Shown: piece after piece, positions 40,065-54,458 of the stretch
How the letters are laid out: every line of letters begins with the position of its first letter
How positions within the stretch are numbered: position 1 is the stretch's first letter
NCBI GenBank assembly: GCA_958295665.1
Contig: OY282560.1
Span: forward strand, 41,541,044 to 41,605,043
Direction of reading: 5' to 3'
Source: Tipula vernalis
Lineage: Eukaryota > Arthropoda > Insecta > Diptera > Tipulidae
DNA: 64,000 nt
Notes under the pieces: generated by a model
What the model was told of the DNA's origin: nothing
Database searches by the model: none
Seen by the model: only the letters and a program-made list of their open reading frames with translations
Translations under genes and position numbers: made by a program

Positions 40065-43000
40065 GATCAACACAGATTTTGAACGGCAAAAATCTAAAAT
40101 GCTCCGATTCCGTTGGTCAATAGCTCTATCAATAGGCTTCAGGATCTGTATTTATTTTGCCAACTTGCATGTGGATTGCTCGATTATTTCTAACCAATTA
40201 ATAGAAAATTCGATTTTATTGAAAATCAACTGTGCTATAGCCCACAGATTTTGAACGGCAAAAATCTAAAATGCTCCGATTACGTTGGTCAATAGCTCTA
40301 TCAATAGGCTTCAGGATCTGTATTTATTTTGCCAACTTGCATTTGGATTGCTCGAATATTTCTAACCATTTAATAGAAAATTCGATTTTATTGAAAATCA
40401 ACTGTGCTTATAGCCCACAGATTTTGAATGGCAAAAATCTAAAATGCTCCGATTACGTTGGTCAATAGCTCTATCAATAGGCTTCAGGATCTGTATTTAT
40501 TTTGCCAACTTGCATGTGGATTGCTCGATTATTTCTAACCAATTAATAGAAAATTCGATTTTATTGAAAATCAACTGTGCTATAGCCCACAGATTTTCAA
40601 TGGCAAAAATCTAAAATGCTCCGATTACGTTGGTCAATAGCTCTATCAATAGGCTTCAGGATCTGTATTTATTTTGCCAACTTGCATTTGGATTGCTCGA
40701 ATATTTCTAACCATTTAATAGAAAATTCGATTTTATTGAAAATCAACTGTGCTATAGCCCACAGATTTTGAATGGCAAAAATCTAAAATGCTCCGATTAC
40801 GTTGGTCAATAGCTCTATCAATAGGCTTCAGGATCTGTATTTATTTTGCCAACTTGCATTTGGATTGCTCGAATATTTCTAACCAATTAATAGAAAATTC
40901 GATTTTATTGAAAATCAACTGTGCTATAGCCCACAGATTTTGAACGGCAAAAATCTAAAATGCTCCGATTCCGTTGGTCAATAGCTCTATCAATAGGCTT
41001 CAGGATCTGTATTTATTTTGCCAACTTGCATTTGGATTGCTCGAATATTTCTAACCATTTAATAGAAAATTCGATTTTATTGAAAATCAACTGTGCTATA
41101 GCCCACAGATTTTGAACGGCAAAAATCTAAAATGCTCCGATTACGTTGGTCAATAGCTCTATCAATAGGCTTCAGGATCTGTATTTATTTTGCCAACTTG
41201 CATTTGGATTGCTCGAATATTTCTAACCATTTAATAGAAAATTCGATTTTATTGAAAATCAACTGTGCTATAAGCCCACAGATTTTGAACGGCAAAAATC
41301 TAAAATGCTCCGATTCCGTTGGTCAATAGCTCTATCAATAGGCTTCAGGATCTGTATTTATTTTGCCAACTTGCATTTGGATTGCTCGAATATTTCTAAC
41401 CATTTAATAGAAAATTCGATTTTATTGAAAATCAACTGTGCTATAGCCCACAGATTTTGAATGGCAAAAATCTAAAATGCTCCGATTACGTTGGTCAATA
41501 GCTCTATCAATAGGCTTCAGGATCTGTATTTATTTTGCCAACTTGCATTTGGATTGCTCGAATATTTCTAACCATTTAATAGAAAATTCGATTTTATTGA
41601 AAATCAACTGTGCTTTAGCCCACAGATTTTGAACGGCAAAAATCTAAAATGCTCCGATTCCGTTGGTCAATAGCTCTATCAATAGGCTTCAGGATCTGTA
41701 TTTATTTTGCCAACTTGCATTTGGATTGCTCGAATATTTCTAACCAATTAATAGAAAATTCGATTTTATTGAAAATCAACTGTGCTATAGCCCACAGATT
41801 TTGAACGGCAAAAATCTAAAATGCTCCGATTACGTTGGTCAATAGCTCTATCAATAGGCTTCAGGATCTGTATTTATTTTGCCAACTTGCATGTGGATTG
41901 CTCGATTATTTCTAACCAATTAATAGAAAATTCGATTTTATTGAAAATCAACTGTGCTATAGCCCACAGATTTTGAATGGCAAAAATCTAAAATGCTCCG
42001 ATTCCGTTGGTCAATAGCTCTATCAATAGGCTTCAGGATCTGTATTTATTTTGCCAACTTGCATTTGGATTGCTCGAATATTTCTAACCATTTAATAGAA
42101 AATTCGATTTTATTGAAAATCAACTGTGCTATAGCCCACAGATTTTGAATGGCAAAAATCTAAAATGCTCCGATTACGTTGGTCAATAGCTCTATCAATA
42201 GGCTTCAGGATCTGTATTTATTTTGCCAACTTGCATTTGGATTGCTCGAATATTTCTAACCATTTAATAGAAAATTCGATTTTATTGAAAATCAACTGTG
42301 CTATAGCCCACAGATTTTGAATGGCAAAAATCTAAAATGCTCCGATTACGTTGGTCAATAGCTCTATCAATAGGCTTCAGGATCTGTATTTATTTTGCCA
42401 ACTTGCATTTGGATTGCTCGAATATTTCTAACCAATTAATAGAAAATTCGATTTTATTGAAAATCAACTGTGCTATAGCCCACAGATTTTGAACGGCAAA
42501 AATCTAAAATGCTCCGATTCCGTTGGTCAATAGCTCTATCAATAGGCTTCAGGATCTGTATTTATTTTGCCAACTTGCATTTGGATTGCTCGAATATTTC
42601 TAACCATTTAATAGAAAATTCGATTTTATTGAAAATCAACTGTGCTATAGCCCACAGATTTTGAATGGCAAAAATCTAAAATGCTCCGATTACGTTGGTC
42701 AATAGCTCTATCAATAGGCTTCAGGATCTGTATTTATTTTGCCAACTTGCATTTGGATTGCTCGAATATTTCTAACCATTTAATAGAAAATTCGATTTTA
42801 TTGAAAATCAACTGTGCTATAGCCCACAGATTTTGAACGGCAAAAATCTAAAATGCTCCGATTCCGTTGGTCAATAGCTCTATCAATAGGCTTCAGGATC
42901 TGTATTTATTTTGCCAACTTGCATTTGGATTGCTCGAATATTTCTAACCATTTAATAGAAAATTCGATTTTATTGAAAATCAACTGTGCTATAGCCCACA

Positions 43001-46000
43001 GATTTTGAATGGCAAAAATCTAAAATGCTCCGATTCCGTTGGTCAATAGCTCTATCAATAGGCTTCAGGATCTGTATTTATTTTGCCAACTTGCATTTGG
43101 ATTGCTCGAATATTTCTAACCATTTAATAGAAAATTCGATTTTATTGAAAATCAACTGTGCTATAGCCCACAGATTTTGAATGGCAAAAATCTAAAATGC
43201 TCCGATTACGTTGGTCAATAGCTCTATCAATAGGCTTCAGGATCTGTATTTATTTTGCCAACTTGCATTTGGATTGCTCGAATATTTCTAACCATTTAAT
43301 AGAAAATTCGATTTTATTGAAAAATCAACTGTGCTATAGCCCACATATTTTGAATGGCAAAAATCTAAAATGCTCCGATTACGTTGGTCAATAGCTCTAT
43401 CAATAGGCTTCAGGATCTGTATTTATTTTGCCAACTTGCATTTGGATTGCTCGAATATTTCTAACCAATTAATAGAAAATTCGATTTTATTGAAAATCAA
43501 CTGTGCTATAGCCCACAGATTTTGAACGGCAAAAATCTAAAATGCTCCGATTCCGTTGGTCAATAGCTCTATCAATAGGCTTCAGGATCTGTATTTATTT
43601 TGCCAACTTGCATTTGGATTGCTCGAATATTTCTAACCATTTAATAGAAAATTCGATTTTATTGAAAATCAACTGTGCTATAGCCCACAGATTTTGAACG
43701 GCAAAAATCTAAAATGCTCCGATTACGTTGGTCAATAGCTCTATCAATAGGCTTCAGGATCTGTATTTATTTTGCCAACTTGCATTTGGATTGCTCGAAT
43801 ATTTCTAACCATTTAATAGAAAATTCGATTTTATTGAAAATCAACTGTGCTATAGCCCACAGATTTTGAACGGCAAAAATCTAAAATGCTCCGATTCCGT
43901 TGGTCAATAGCTCTATCAATAGGCTTCAGGATCTGTATTTATTTTGCCAACTTGCATTTGGATTGCTCGAATATTTCTAACCAATTAATAGAAAATTCGA
44001 TTTTATTGAAAATCAACTGTGCTATAGCCCACAGATTTTGAACGGCAAAAATCTAAAATGCTCCGATTACGTTGGTCAATAGCTCTATCAATAGGCTTCA
44101 GGATCTGTATTTATTTTGCCAACTTGCATGTGGATTGCTCGATTATTTCTAACCAATTAATAGAAAATTCGATTTTATTGAAAATCAACTGTGCTATAGC
44201 CCACAGACTTTGAATGGCAAAAATCTAAAATGCTCCGATTCCGTTGGTCAATAGCTCTATCAATAGGCTTCAGGATCTGTATTTATTTTGCCAACTTGCA
44301 TTTGGATTGCTCGAATATTTCTAACCATTTAATAGAAAATTCGATTTTATTGAAAATCAACTGTGCTATAGCCCACAGATTTTGAATCGCAAAAATCTAA
44401 AATGCTCCGATTACGTTGGTCAATAGCTCTATCAATAGGCTTCAGGATCTGTATTTATTTTGCCAACTTGCATTTGGATTGCTCGAATATTTCTAACCAT
44501 TTAATAGAAAATTCGATTTTATTGAAAATCAACTGTGCTATATAGCCCACAGATTTTGAATGGCAAAAATCTAAAATGCTCCGATTACGTTGGTCAATAG
44601 CTCTATCAATAGGCTTCAGGATCTGTATTTATTTTGCCAACTTGCATGTGGATTGCTCGATTATTTCTAACCAATTAATAGAAAATTCGATTTTATTGAA
44701 AATCAACTGTGCTATAGCCCACAGATTTTGAATGGCAAAAATCTAAAATGCTCCGATTCCGTTGGTCAATAGCTCTATCAATAGGCTTCAGGATCTGTAT
44801 TTATTTTGCCAACTTGCATTTGGATTGCTCGAATATTTCTAACCATTTAATAGAAAATTCGATTTTATTGAAAATCAACTGTGCTATAGCCCACAGATTT
44901 TGAATGGCAAAAATCTAAAATGCTCCGATTACGTTGGTCAATAGCTCTATCAATAGGCTTCAGGATCTGTATTTATTTTGCCAACTTGCATTTGGATTGC
45001 TCGAATATTTCTAACCATTTAATAGAAAATTCGATTTTATTGAAAATCAACTGTGCTATAGCCCACAGATTTTGAACGGCAAAAATCTAAAATGCTCCGA
45101 TTCCGTTGGTCAATAGCTCTATCAATAGGCTTCAGGATCTGTATTTATTTTGCCAACTTGCATTTGGATTGCTCGAATATTTCTAACCATTTAATAGAAA
45201 ATTCGATTTTATTGAAAATCAACTGTGCTATAGCCCACAGATTTTGAATGGCAAAAATCTAAAATGCTCCGATTCCGTTGGTCAATAGCTCTATCAATAG
45301 CCTTCAGGATCTGTATTTATTTTGCCAACTTGCATTTGGATTGCTCGAATATTTCTAACCATTTAATAGAAAATTCGATTTTATTGAAAATCAACTGTGC
45401 TATAGCCCACAGATTTTGAATGGCAAAAATCTAAAATGCTCCGATTACGTTGGTCAATAGCTCTATCAATAGGCTTCAGGATCTGTATTTATTTTGCCAA
45501 CTTGCATTTGGATTGCTCGAATATTTCTAACCATTTAATAGAAAATTCGATTTTATTGAAAATCAACTGTGCTATAGCCCACATATTTTGAATGGCAAAA
45601 ATCTAAAATGCTCCGATTACGTTGGTCAATAGCTCTATCAATAGGCTTCAGGATCTGTATTTATTTTGCCAACTTGCATTTGGATTGCTCGAATATTTCT
45701 AACCAATTAATAGAAAATTCGATTTTATTGAAAATCAACTGTGCTATAGCCCACAGATTTTGAACGGCAAAAATCTAAAATGCTCCGATTCCGTTGGTCA
45801 ATAGCTCTATCAATAGGCTTCAGGATCTGTATTTATTTTGCCAACTTGCATTTGGATTGCTCGAATATTTCTAACCATTTAATAGAAAATTCGATTTTAT
45901 TGAAAATCAACTGTGCTATAGCCCACAGATTTTGAACGGCAAAAATCTAAAATGCTCCGATTCCGTTGGTCAATAGCTCTATCAATAGGCTTCAGGATCT

Positions 46001-47290
46001 GTATTTATTTTGCCAACTTGCATTTGGATTGCTCGAATATTTCTAACCATTTAATAGAAAATTCGATTTTATTGAAAATCAACTGTGCTATAGCCCACAG
46101 ATTTTGAACAGCAAAAATCTAAAATGCTCCGATTCCGTTGGTCAATAGCTCTATCAATAGGCTTCAGGATCTGTATTTATTTTGCCAACTTGCATTTGGA
46201 TTGCTCGAATATTTCTAACCAATTAATAGAAAATTCGATTTTATTGAAAATCAACTGTGCTATAGCCCACAGATTTTGAACGGCAAAAATCTAAAATGCT
46301 CCGATTCCGTTGGTCAATAGCTCTATCAATAGGCTTCAGGATCTGTATTTATTTTGCCAACTTGCATGTGGATTGCTCGATTATTTCTAACCAATTAATA
46401 GAAAATTCGATTTTATTGAAAATCAACTGTGCTATAGCCCACAGATTTTGAACGGCAAAAATCTAAAATGCTCCGATTCCGTTGGTCAATAGCTCTATCA
46501 ATAGGCTTCAGGATCTGTATTTATTTTGCCAACTTGCATTTGGATTGCTCGAATATTTCTAACCATTTAATAGAAAATTCGATTTTATTGAAAATCAACT
46601 GTGCTATAGCCCACAGATTTTGAACGGCAAAAATCTAAAATGCTCCGATTCCGTTGGTCAATAGCTCTATCAATAGGCTTCAGGATCTGTATTTATTTTG
46701 CCAACTTGCATTTGGATTGCTCGAATATTTCTAACCATTTAATAGAAAATTCGATTTTATTGAAAATCAACTGTGCTATAGCCCACAGATTTTGAATGGC
46801 AAAAATCTAAAATGCTCCGATTACGTTGGTCAATAGCTCTATCAATAGGCTTCAGGATCTGTATTTATTTTGCCAACTTGCATTTGGATTGCTCGAATAT
46901 TTCTAACCATTTAATAGAAAATTCGATTTTATTGAAAATCAACTGTGCTATAGCCCACAGATTTTGAATGGCAAAAATCTAAAATGCTCCGATTACGTTG
47001 GTCAATAGCTCTATCAATAGGCTTCAGGATCTGTATTTATTTTGCCAACTTGCATTTGGATTGCTCGAATATTTCTAACCATTTAATAGAAAATTCGATT
47101 TTATTGAAAATCAACTGTGCTATAGCCCACAGATTTTGAATGGCAAAAATCTAAAATGCTCCGATTACGTTGGTCAATAGCTCTATCAATAGGCTTCAGG
47201 ATCTGTATTTATTTTGCCAACTTGCATTTGGATTGCTCGAATATTTCTAACCATTTAATAGAAAATTCGATTTTATTGAAAATCAACTGT
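40065..47290 (+). repeat. Large higher-order unit B, 42 monomers (7226 bp)
   Basis: It repeats the marker series of unit A with offset 7924 up to 34482, 7915 after it (no 9 bp insertion here), and about 8087 after an added monomer at 45571. Homology holds for roughly 6.5 kb, to about 38515 in A and 46602 in B. The remaining units differ: B lacks the second gcttatagcc and ttttcaatgg group of A. 42 x 172 - 3 + 5 = 7226, matching the D-to-D distance. Confidence 0.9.
45571..45742 (+). repeat. Extra cacatatttt monomer in unit B
   Basis: This unit has no counterpart at the matching place in unit A (37484 is followed directly by 37656). It carries cacatatttt with an A136 tail, like 43333 in the same unit and 62528 in the third repeat. 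It shifts the A-to-B offset from 7915 to 8087. The order aatagcctt, next unit, cacatatttt is shared with 51049-51564 and 62184-62699, so the insertion links unit B to the right-hand repeat family, or unit A has lost it. Confidence 0.75.
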
Positions 47291-47972
47291 GATCAACACA
47301 GATTTTGAACGGCAAAAATCTAAAATGCTCCGATTCCGTTGGTCAATAGCTCTATCAATAGGCTTCAGGATCTGTATTTATTTTGCCAACTTGCATTTGG
47401 ATTGCTCGAATATTTCTAACCATTTAATAGAAAATTCGATTTTATTGAAAATCAACTGTGATCAACACAGATTTTGAACGGCAAAAATCTAAAATGCTCC
47501 GATTCCGTTGGTCAATAGCTCTATCAATAGGCTTCAGGATCTGTATTTATTTTGCCAACTTGCATTTGGATTGCTCGAATATTTCTAACCAATTAATAGA
47601 AAATTCGATTTTATTGAAAATCAACTGTGCTATAGCCCACAGATTTTGAACGGCAAAAATCTAAAATGCTCCGATTCCGTTGGTCAATAGCTCTATCAAT
47701 AGGCTTCAGGATCTGTATTTATTTTGCCAACTTGCATTTGGATTGCTCGAATATTTCTAACCATTTAATAGAAAATTCGATTTTATTGAAAATCAACTGT
47801 GCTATAGCCCACAGATTTTGAATGGCAAAAATCTAAAATGCTCCGATTACGTTGGTCAATAGCTCTATCAATAGGCTTCAGGATCTGTATTTATTTTGCC
47901 AACTTGCATGTGGATTGCTCGATTATTTCTAACCAATTAATAGAAAATTCGATTTTATTGAAAATCAACTGT
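47291..47972 (+). repeat. Four-monomer bridge with two consecutive D monomers
   Basis: D monomers at 47291 and 47460 are adjacent, 169 bp apart. The only other adjacent D pair is at 9335 and 9504. Two normal units follow (47629, 47801) before the right-hand higher-order repeat begins with a cacatatttt unit. Confidence 0.85.
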
Positions 47973-48488
47973 GCTATAGCCCACATATTTTGAACGGCAA
48001 AAATCTAAAATGCTCCGATTCCGATGGTCAATAGCTCTATCAATAGGCTTCAGGATCTGTATTTATTTTGCCAACTTGCATTTGGATTGCTCGAATATTT
48101 CTAACCATTTAATAGAAAATTCGATTTTATTGAAAATCAACTGTGCTATAGCCCACAGATTTTGAACGGCAAAAATCTAAAATGCTCCGATTCCGTTGGT
48201 CAATAGCTCTATCAATAGGCTTCAGGATCTGTATTTATTTTGCCAACTTGCATTTGGATTGCTCGAATATTTCTAACCATTTAATAGAAAATTCGATTTT
48301 ATTGAAAATCAACTGTGCTATAGCCCACAGATTTTGAACGGCAAAAATCTAAAATGCTCCGATTCCGTTGGTCAATAGCTCTATCAATAGGCTTCAGGAT
48401 CTGTATTTATTTTGCCAACTTGCATGTGGATTGCTCGATTATTTCTAACCAATTAATAGAAAATTCGATTTTATTGAAAATCAACTGT

Positions 48489-48636
48489 GCTATAGCCCAC
48501 AGATTTTGAATGGCAAAAATCTAAAATGCTCCGATTACGTTGGTCAATAGCTCGCTATTTTGCCAACTTGCATTTGGATTGCTCGAATATTTCTAACCAT
48601 TTAATAGAAAATTCGATTTTATTGAAAATCAACTGT
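48489..48636 (+). repeat. 148 bp deletion monomer, copy a
   Basis: After agctc, 26 bases (monomer positions 66-91) are replaced by gc, giving agctcgctattttgcc. The net loss is 24 bp. The identical breakpoint and two-base filler recur at 54311 and 60140, so the deletion arose once and was copied with the higher-order repeat. Confidence 0.92.
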
Positions 48637-50528
48637 GCTATAGCCCACAGATTTTGAACGGCAAAAATCTAAAATGCTCCGATTCCGTTGGTCAATAGCT
48701 CTATCAATAGGCTTCAGGATCTGTATTTATTTTGCCAACTTGCATTTGGATTGCTCGAATATTTCTAACCATTTAATAGAAAATTCGATTTTATTGAAAA
48801 TCAACTGTGCTATAGCCCACAGATTTTGAATGGCAAAAATCTAAAATGCTCCGATTACGTTGGTCAATAGCTCTATCAATAGGCTTCAGGATCTGTATTT
48901 ATTGTGCCAACTTGCATGTGGATTGCTCGATTATTTCTAACCAATTAATAGAAAATTCGATTTTATTGAAAATCAACTGTGCTATAGCCCACAGATTTTG
49001 AACGGCAAAAATCTAAAATGCTCCGATTCCGTTGGTCAATAGCTCTATCAATAGGCTTCAGGATCTGTATTTATTTTGCCAACTTGCATTTGGATTGCTC
49101 GAATATTTCTAACCATTTAATAGAAAATTCGATTTTATTGAAAATCAACTGTGCTATAACCCACAGATTTTGAATGGCAAAAATCTAAAATGCTCCGATT
49201 CCGTTGGTCAATAGCTCTATCAATAGGCTTCAGGATCTGTATTTATTTTGCCAACTTGCATTTGGATTGCTCGAATATTTCTAACCATTTAATAGAAAAT
49301 TCGATTTTATTGAAAATCAACTGTGCTATAACCCACAGATTTTGAATGGCAAAAATCTAAAATGCTCCGATTACGTTGGTCAATAGCTCTATCAATAGGC
49401 TTCAGGATCTGTATTTATTTTGCCAACTTGCATTTGGATTGCTCGAATATTTCTAACCATTTAATAGAAAATTCGATTTTATTGAAAATCAACTGTGCTA
49501 TAACCCACAGATTTTGAATGGCAAAAATCTAAAATGCTCCGATTACGTTGGTCAATAGCTCTATCAATAGGCTTCAGGATCTGTATTTATTTTGCCAACT
49601 TGCATTTGGATTGCTCGAATATTTCTAACCAATTAATAGAAAATTCGATTTTATTGAAAATCAACTGTGCTATAGCCCACAGATTTTGAACGGCAAAAAT
49701 CTAAAATGCTCCGATTACGTTGGTCAATAGCTCTATCAATAGGCTTCAGGATCTGTATTTATTTTGCCAACTTGCATGTGGATTGCTCGATTATTTCTAA
49801 CCAATTAATAGAAAATTCGATTTTATTGAAAATCAACTGTGCTATAGCCCACAGATTTTGAACGGCAGAAATCTAAAATGCTCCGATTCCGTTGGTCAAT
49901 AGCTCTATCAATAGGCTTCAGGATCTGTATTTATTTTGCCAACTTGCATGTGGATTGCTCGAATATTTCTAACCATTTAATAGAAAATTCGATTTTATTG
50001 AAAATCAACTGTGCTATAGCCCACAGATTTTGAATGGCAAAAATCTAAAATGTTCCGATTACGTTGGTAAATAGCTCTATCAATAGGCTTCAGGATCTGT
50101 ATTTATTTTGCCAACTTGCATTTGGATTGCTCGATTATTTCTAACCAATTAATAGAAAATTCGATTTTATTGAAAATCAACTGTGCTATAGCCCACAGAT
50201 TTTGAATGGCAAAAATCTAAAATGCTCCGATTACGTTGGTCAATAGCTCTATCAATAGGCTTCAGGATCTGTATTTATTTTGCCAACTTGCATGTGGATT
50301 GCTCAATTATTTCTAACCAATTAATAGAAAATTCTGTTTTATTGAAAATCAACTGTGCTATAGCCCACAGATTTTGAACGGCAAAAATCTAAAATGCTCC
50401 GATTCCGTTGGTCAATAGCTCTATCAATAAGCTTCAGGATCTGTATTTATTTTGCCAACTTGCATTTGGATTGCTCGAATATTTCTAACCATTTAATAGA
50501 AAATTCGATTTTATTGAAAATCAACTGT

Positions 50529-50704
50529 GCTATAGCCCACAGATTTTGAATGGCAAAAATCTAAAATGCTCCGATTACGTTGGTCAATAGCTCTATCAAT
50601 AGGCTTCAGGATCTGTATTTATTTTTCCAACTTGCATTTGGATTGCTCGAATATTTCTAACCATTTAATTAATAGAAAATTCGATTTTATTGAAAATCAA
50701 CTGT
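50529..50704 (+). repeat. 176 bp monomer with taat gain, copy a
   Basis: The tail reads catttaattaatag instead of catttaatag. It can be read as a four-base duplication, or as a T-type tail (cattta) joined four bases out of register to an A136 tail (attaatag). The second reading would make it a trace of crossover between two classes. Confidence 0.88.
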
Positions 50705-53700
50705 GCTATAGCCCACAGATTTTGAATGGCAAAAATCTAAAATGCTCCGATTACGTTGGTCAATAGCTCTATCAATAGGCTTCAGGATCTGTATTTATTT
50801 TGCCAACTTGCATTTGGATTGCTCGAATATTTCTAACCATTTAATAGAAAATTCGATTTTATTGAAAATCAACTGTGCTATAGCCCACAGATTTTGAACG
50901 GCAAAAATCTAAAATGCTCCGATTCCGTTGGTCAATAGCTCTATCAATAGGCTTCAGGATCTGTATTTATTTTGCCAACTTGCATTTGGATTGCTCGAAT
51001 ATTTCTAACCATTTAATAGAAAATTCGATTTTATTGAAAATCAACTGTGCTATAGCCCACAGATTTTGAATGGCAAAAATCTAAAGTGCTCCGATTCCGT
51101 TGGTCAATAGCTCTATCAATAGCCTTCAGGATCTGTATTTATTTTGCCAACTTGCATTTGGATTGCTCGAATATTTCTAACCATTTAATAGAAAATTCGA
51201 TTTTATTGAAAATCAACTGTGCTATAGCCCACAGATTTTGAATGGCAAAAATCTAAAATGCTCCGATTACGTTGGTCAATAGCTCTATCAATAGGCTTCA
51301 GGATCTGTATTTATTTTGCCAACTTGCATTTGGATTGCTCGAATATTTCTAACCATTTAATAGAAAATTCGATTTTATTGAAAATCAACTGTGCTATAGC
51401 CCACATATTTTGAATGGCAAAAATCTAAAATGCTCCGATTACGTTGGTCAATAGCTCTATCAATAGGCTTCAGGATCTGTATTTATTTTGCCAACTTGCA
51501 TTTGGATTGCTCGAATATTTCTAACCATTTAATAGAAAATTCGATTTTATTGAAAATCAACTGTGCTATAGCCCACAGATTTTGAATGGCAAAAATCTAA
51601 AATGCTCCGATTCCGTTGGTCAATAGCTCTATCAATAGGCTTCAGGATCTGTATTTATTTTGCCAACTTGCATTTGGATTGCTCGAATATTTCTAACCAA
51701 TTAATAGAAAATTCGATTTTATTGAAAATCAACTGTGCTATAGCCCACAGATTTTGAACGGCAAAAATCTAAAATGCTCCGATTCCGTTGGTCAATAGCT
51801 CTATCAATAGGCTTCAGGATCTGTATTTATTTTGCCAACTTGCATGTGGATTGCTCGATTATTTCTAACCAATTAATAGAAAATTCGATTTTATTGAAAA
51901 TCAACTGTGCTATAGCCCACAGATTTTGAACGGCAAAAATCTAAAATGCTCCGATTCCGTTGGTCAATAGCTCTATCAATAGGCTTCAGGATCTGTATTT
52001 ATTTTGCCAACTTGCATTTGGATTGCTCGAATATTTCTAACCATTTAATAGAAAATTCGATTTTATTGAAAATCAACTGTGCTATAGCCCACAGATTTTG
52101 AACGGCAAAAATCTAAAATGCTCCGATTCCGTTGGTCAATAGCTCTATCAATAGGCTTCAGGATCTGTATTTATTTTGCCAACTTGCATTTGGATTGCTC
52201 GAATATTTCTAACCATTTAATAGAAAATTCGATTTTATTGAAAATCAACTGTGCTATAGCCCACAGATTTTGAATGGCAAAAATCTAAAATGCTCCGATT
52301 ACGTTGGTCAATAGCTCTATCAATAGGCTTCAGGATCTGTATTTATTTTGCCAACTTGCATTTGGATTGCTCGAATATTTCTAACCATTTAATAGAAAAT
52401 TCGATTTTATTGAAAATCAACTGTGCTATAGCCCACAGATTTTGAATGGCAAAAATCTAAAATGCTCCGATTACGTTGGTCAATAGCTCTATCAATAGGC
52501 TTCAGGATCTGTATTTATTTTGCCAACTTGCATTTGGATTGCTCGAATATTTCTAACCATTTAATAGAAAATTCGATTTTATTGAAAATCAACTGTGATC
52601 AACACAGATTTTGAACGGCAAAAATCTAAAATGCTCCGATTACGTTGGTCAATAGCTCTATCAATAGGCTTCAGGATCTGTATTTATTTTGCCAACTTGC
52701 ATTTGGATTGCTCGAATATTTCTAACCATTTAATAGAAAATTCGATTTTATTGAAAATCAACTGTGCTATAGCCCACAGATTTTGAATGGCAAAAATCTA
52801 AAGTGCTCCGATTACGTTGGTCAATAGCTCTATCAATAGGCTTCAGGATCTGTATTTATTTTGCCAACTTGCATGTGGATTGCTCGATTATTTCTAACCA
52901 TTTAATAGAAAATTCGATTTTATTGAAAATCAACTGTGCTATAGCCCACAGATTTTGAATGGCAAAAATCTAAAATGCTCCGATTACGTTGGTCAATAGC
53001 TCTATCAATAGGCTTCAGGATCTGTATTTATTTTGCCAACTTGCATTTGGATTGCTCGATTATTTCTAACCAATTAATAGAAAATTCGATTTTATTGAAA
53101 ATCAACTGTGCTATAGCCCACAGATTTTGAACGGCAAAAATCTAAAATGCTCCGATTCCGTTGGTCAATAGCTCTATCAATAGGCTTCAGGATCTGTATT
53201 TATTTTGCCAACTTGCATTTGGATTGCTCGAATATTTCTAACCATTTAATAGAAAATTCGATTTTATTGAAAATCAACTGTGATCAACACAGATTTTGAA
53301 CGGCAAAAATCTAAAATGCTCCGATTACGTTGGTCAATAGCTCTATCAATAGGCTTCAGGATCTGTATTTATTTTGCCAACTTGCATTTGGATTGCTCGA
53401 ATATTTCTAACCATTTAATAGAAAATTCGATTTTATTGAAAATCAACTGTGCTATAGCCCACAGATTTTGAATGGCAAAAATCTAAAATGCTCCGATTAC
53501 GTTGGTCAATAGCTCTATCAATAGGCTTCAGGATCTGTATTTATTTTGCCAACTTGCATGTGGATTGCTCGATTATTTCTAACCAATTAATAGAAAATTC
53601 GATTTTATTGAAAATCAACTGTGCTATAGCCCACATGTTTTGAACGGCAAAAATCTAAAATGCTCCGATTCCGTTGGTCAATAGCTCTATCAATAGGCTT

Positions 53701-54310
53701 CAGGATCTGTATTTATTTTGCCAACTTGCATTTGGATTGCTCGAATATTTCTAACCATTTAATAGAAAATTCGATTTTATTGAAAATCAACTGTGCTATA
53801 GCCCACAGATTTTGAATGGCAAAAATCTAAAATGCTCCGATTACGTTGGTCAATAGCTCTATCAATAGGCTTCAGGATCTGTATTTATTTTGCCAACTTG
53901 CATTTGGATTGCTCGAATATTTCTAACCATTTAATAGAAAATTCGATTTTATTGAAAATCAACTGTGCTATAGCCCACAGATTTTGAACGGCAAAAATCT
54001 AAAATGCTCCGATTCCGTTGGTCAATAGCTCTATCAATAGGCTTCAGGATCTGTATTTATTTTGCCAACTTGCATTTGGATTGCTCGAATATTTCTAACC
54101 ATTTAATAGAAAATTCGATTTTATTGAAAATCAACTGTGCTATAGCCCACAGATTTTGAACGGCAAAAATCTAAAATGCTCCGATTCCGTTGGTCAATAG
54201 CTCTATCAATAGGCTTCAGGATCTGTATTTATTTTGCCAACTTGCATGTGGATTGCTCGATTATTTCTAACCAATTAATAGAAAATTCGATTTTATTGAA
54301 AATCAACTGT

Positions 54311-54458
54311 GCTATAGCCCACAGATTTTGAATGGCAAAAATCTAAAATGCTCCGATTACGTTGGTCAATAGCTCGCTATTTTGCCAACTTGCATTTGGA
54401 TTGCTCGAATATTTCTAACCATTTAATAGAAAATTCGATTTTATTGAAAATCAACTGT
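54311..54458 (+). repeat. 148 bp deletion monomer, copy b
   Basis: It has the same breakpoint and gc filler as 48489-48636. The distance to the copy a breakpoint is 5822 bp. Confidence 0.92.

Larger units (their letters stand above)
9335..53450 (+). repeat. D monomer family (24 dispersed 169 bp units)
   Basis: In these units the junction spacer is atcaa, giving ctgtgatcaacacag and a 3 bp shorter unit. Starts: 9335, 9504, 9845, 10358, 10871, 11212, 11725, 12066, 12576, 17213, 19782, 21154, 25107, 25448, 26305, 26990, 27847, 30596, 32141, 40065, 47291, 47460, 52597 and 53282. The span given runs from the first to the last; other units lie between. The left and right arms are intact, so only the spacer was replaced. 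Most D units continue with cggcaaaa and gattccg, suggesting one origin; the two at 52597 and 53282 have gattacg. Confidence 0.92.
47973..53622 (+). repeat. Right-hand higher-order repeat, copy a, 33 monomers (5650 bp)
   Basis: It opens with cacatatttt plus cggcaaaa, then the 148 bp monomer at 48489, three aaccc junctions (49153, 49325, 49497), cggcag (49841), a ggtaaat unit (50013), attctg (50185), aataagc (50357), the 176 bp unit (50529), aaagtgc with aatagcctt (51049), cacatatttt (51393), and D at 52597 and 53282. Length check: 33 x 172 - 24 + 4 - 3 - 3 = 5650. The part from 50877 to about 52596 is related to 45055-47290 of unit B. Confidence 0.88.

Noticed and set aside
48553..48563. Insertion of foreign sequence at agctcgctattttgcc
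   Set aside because: It is a 26-base deletion with a two-base filler in an ordinary monomer, shared by three higher-order copies.
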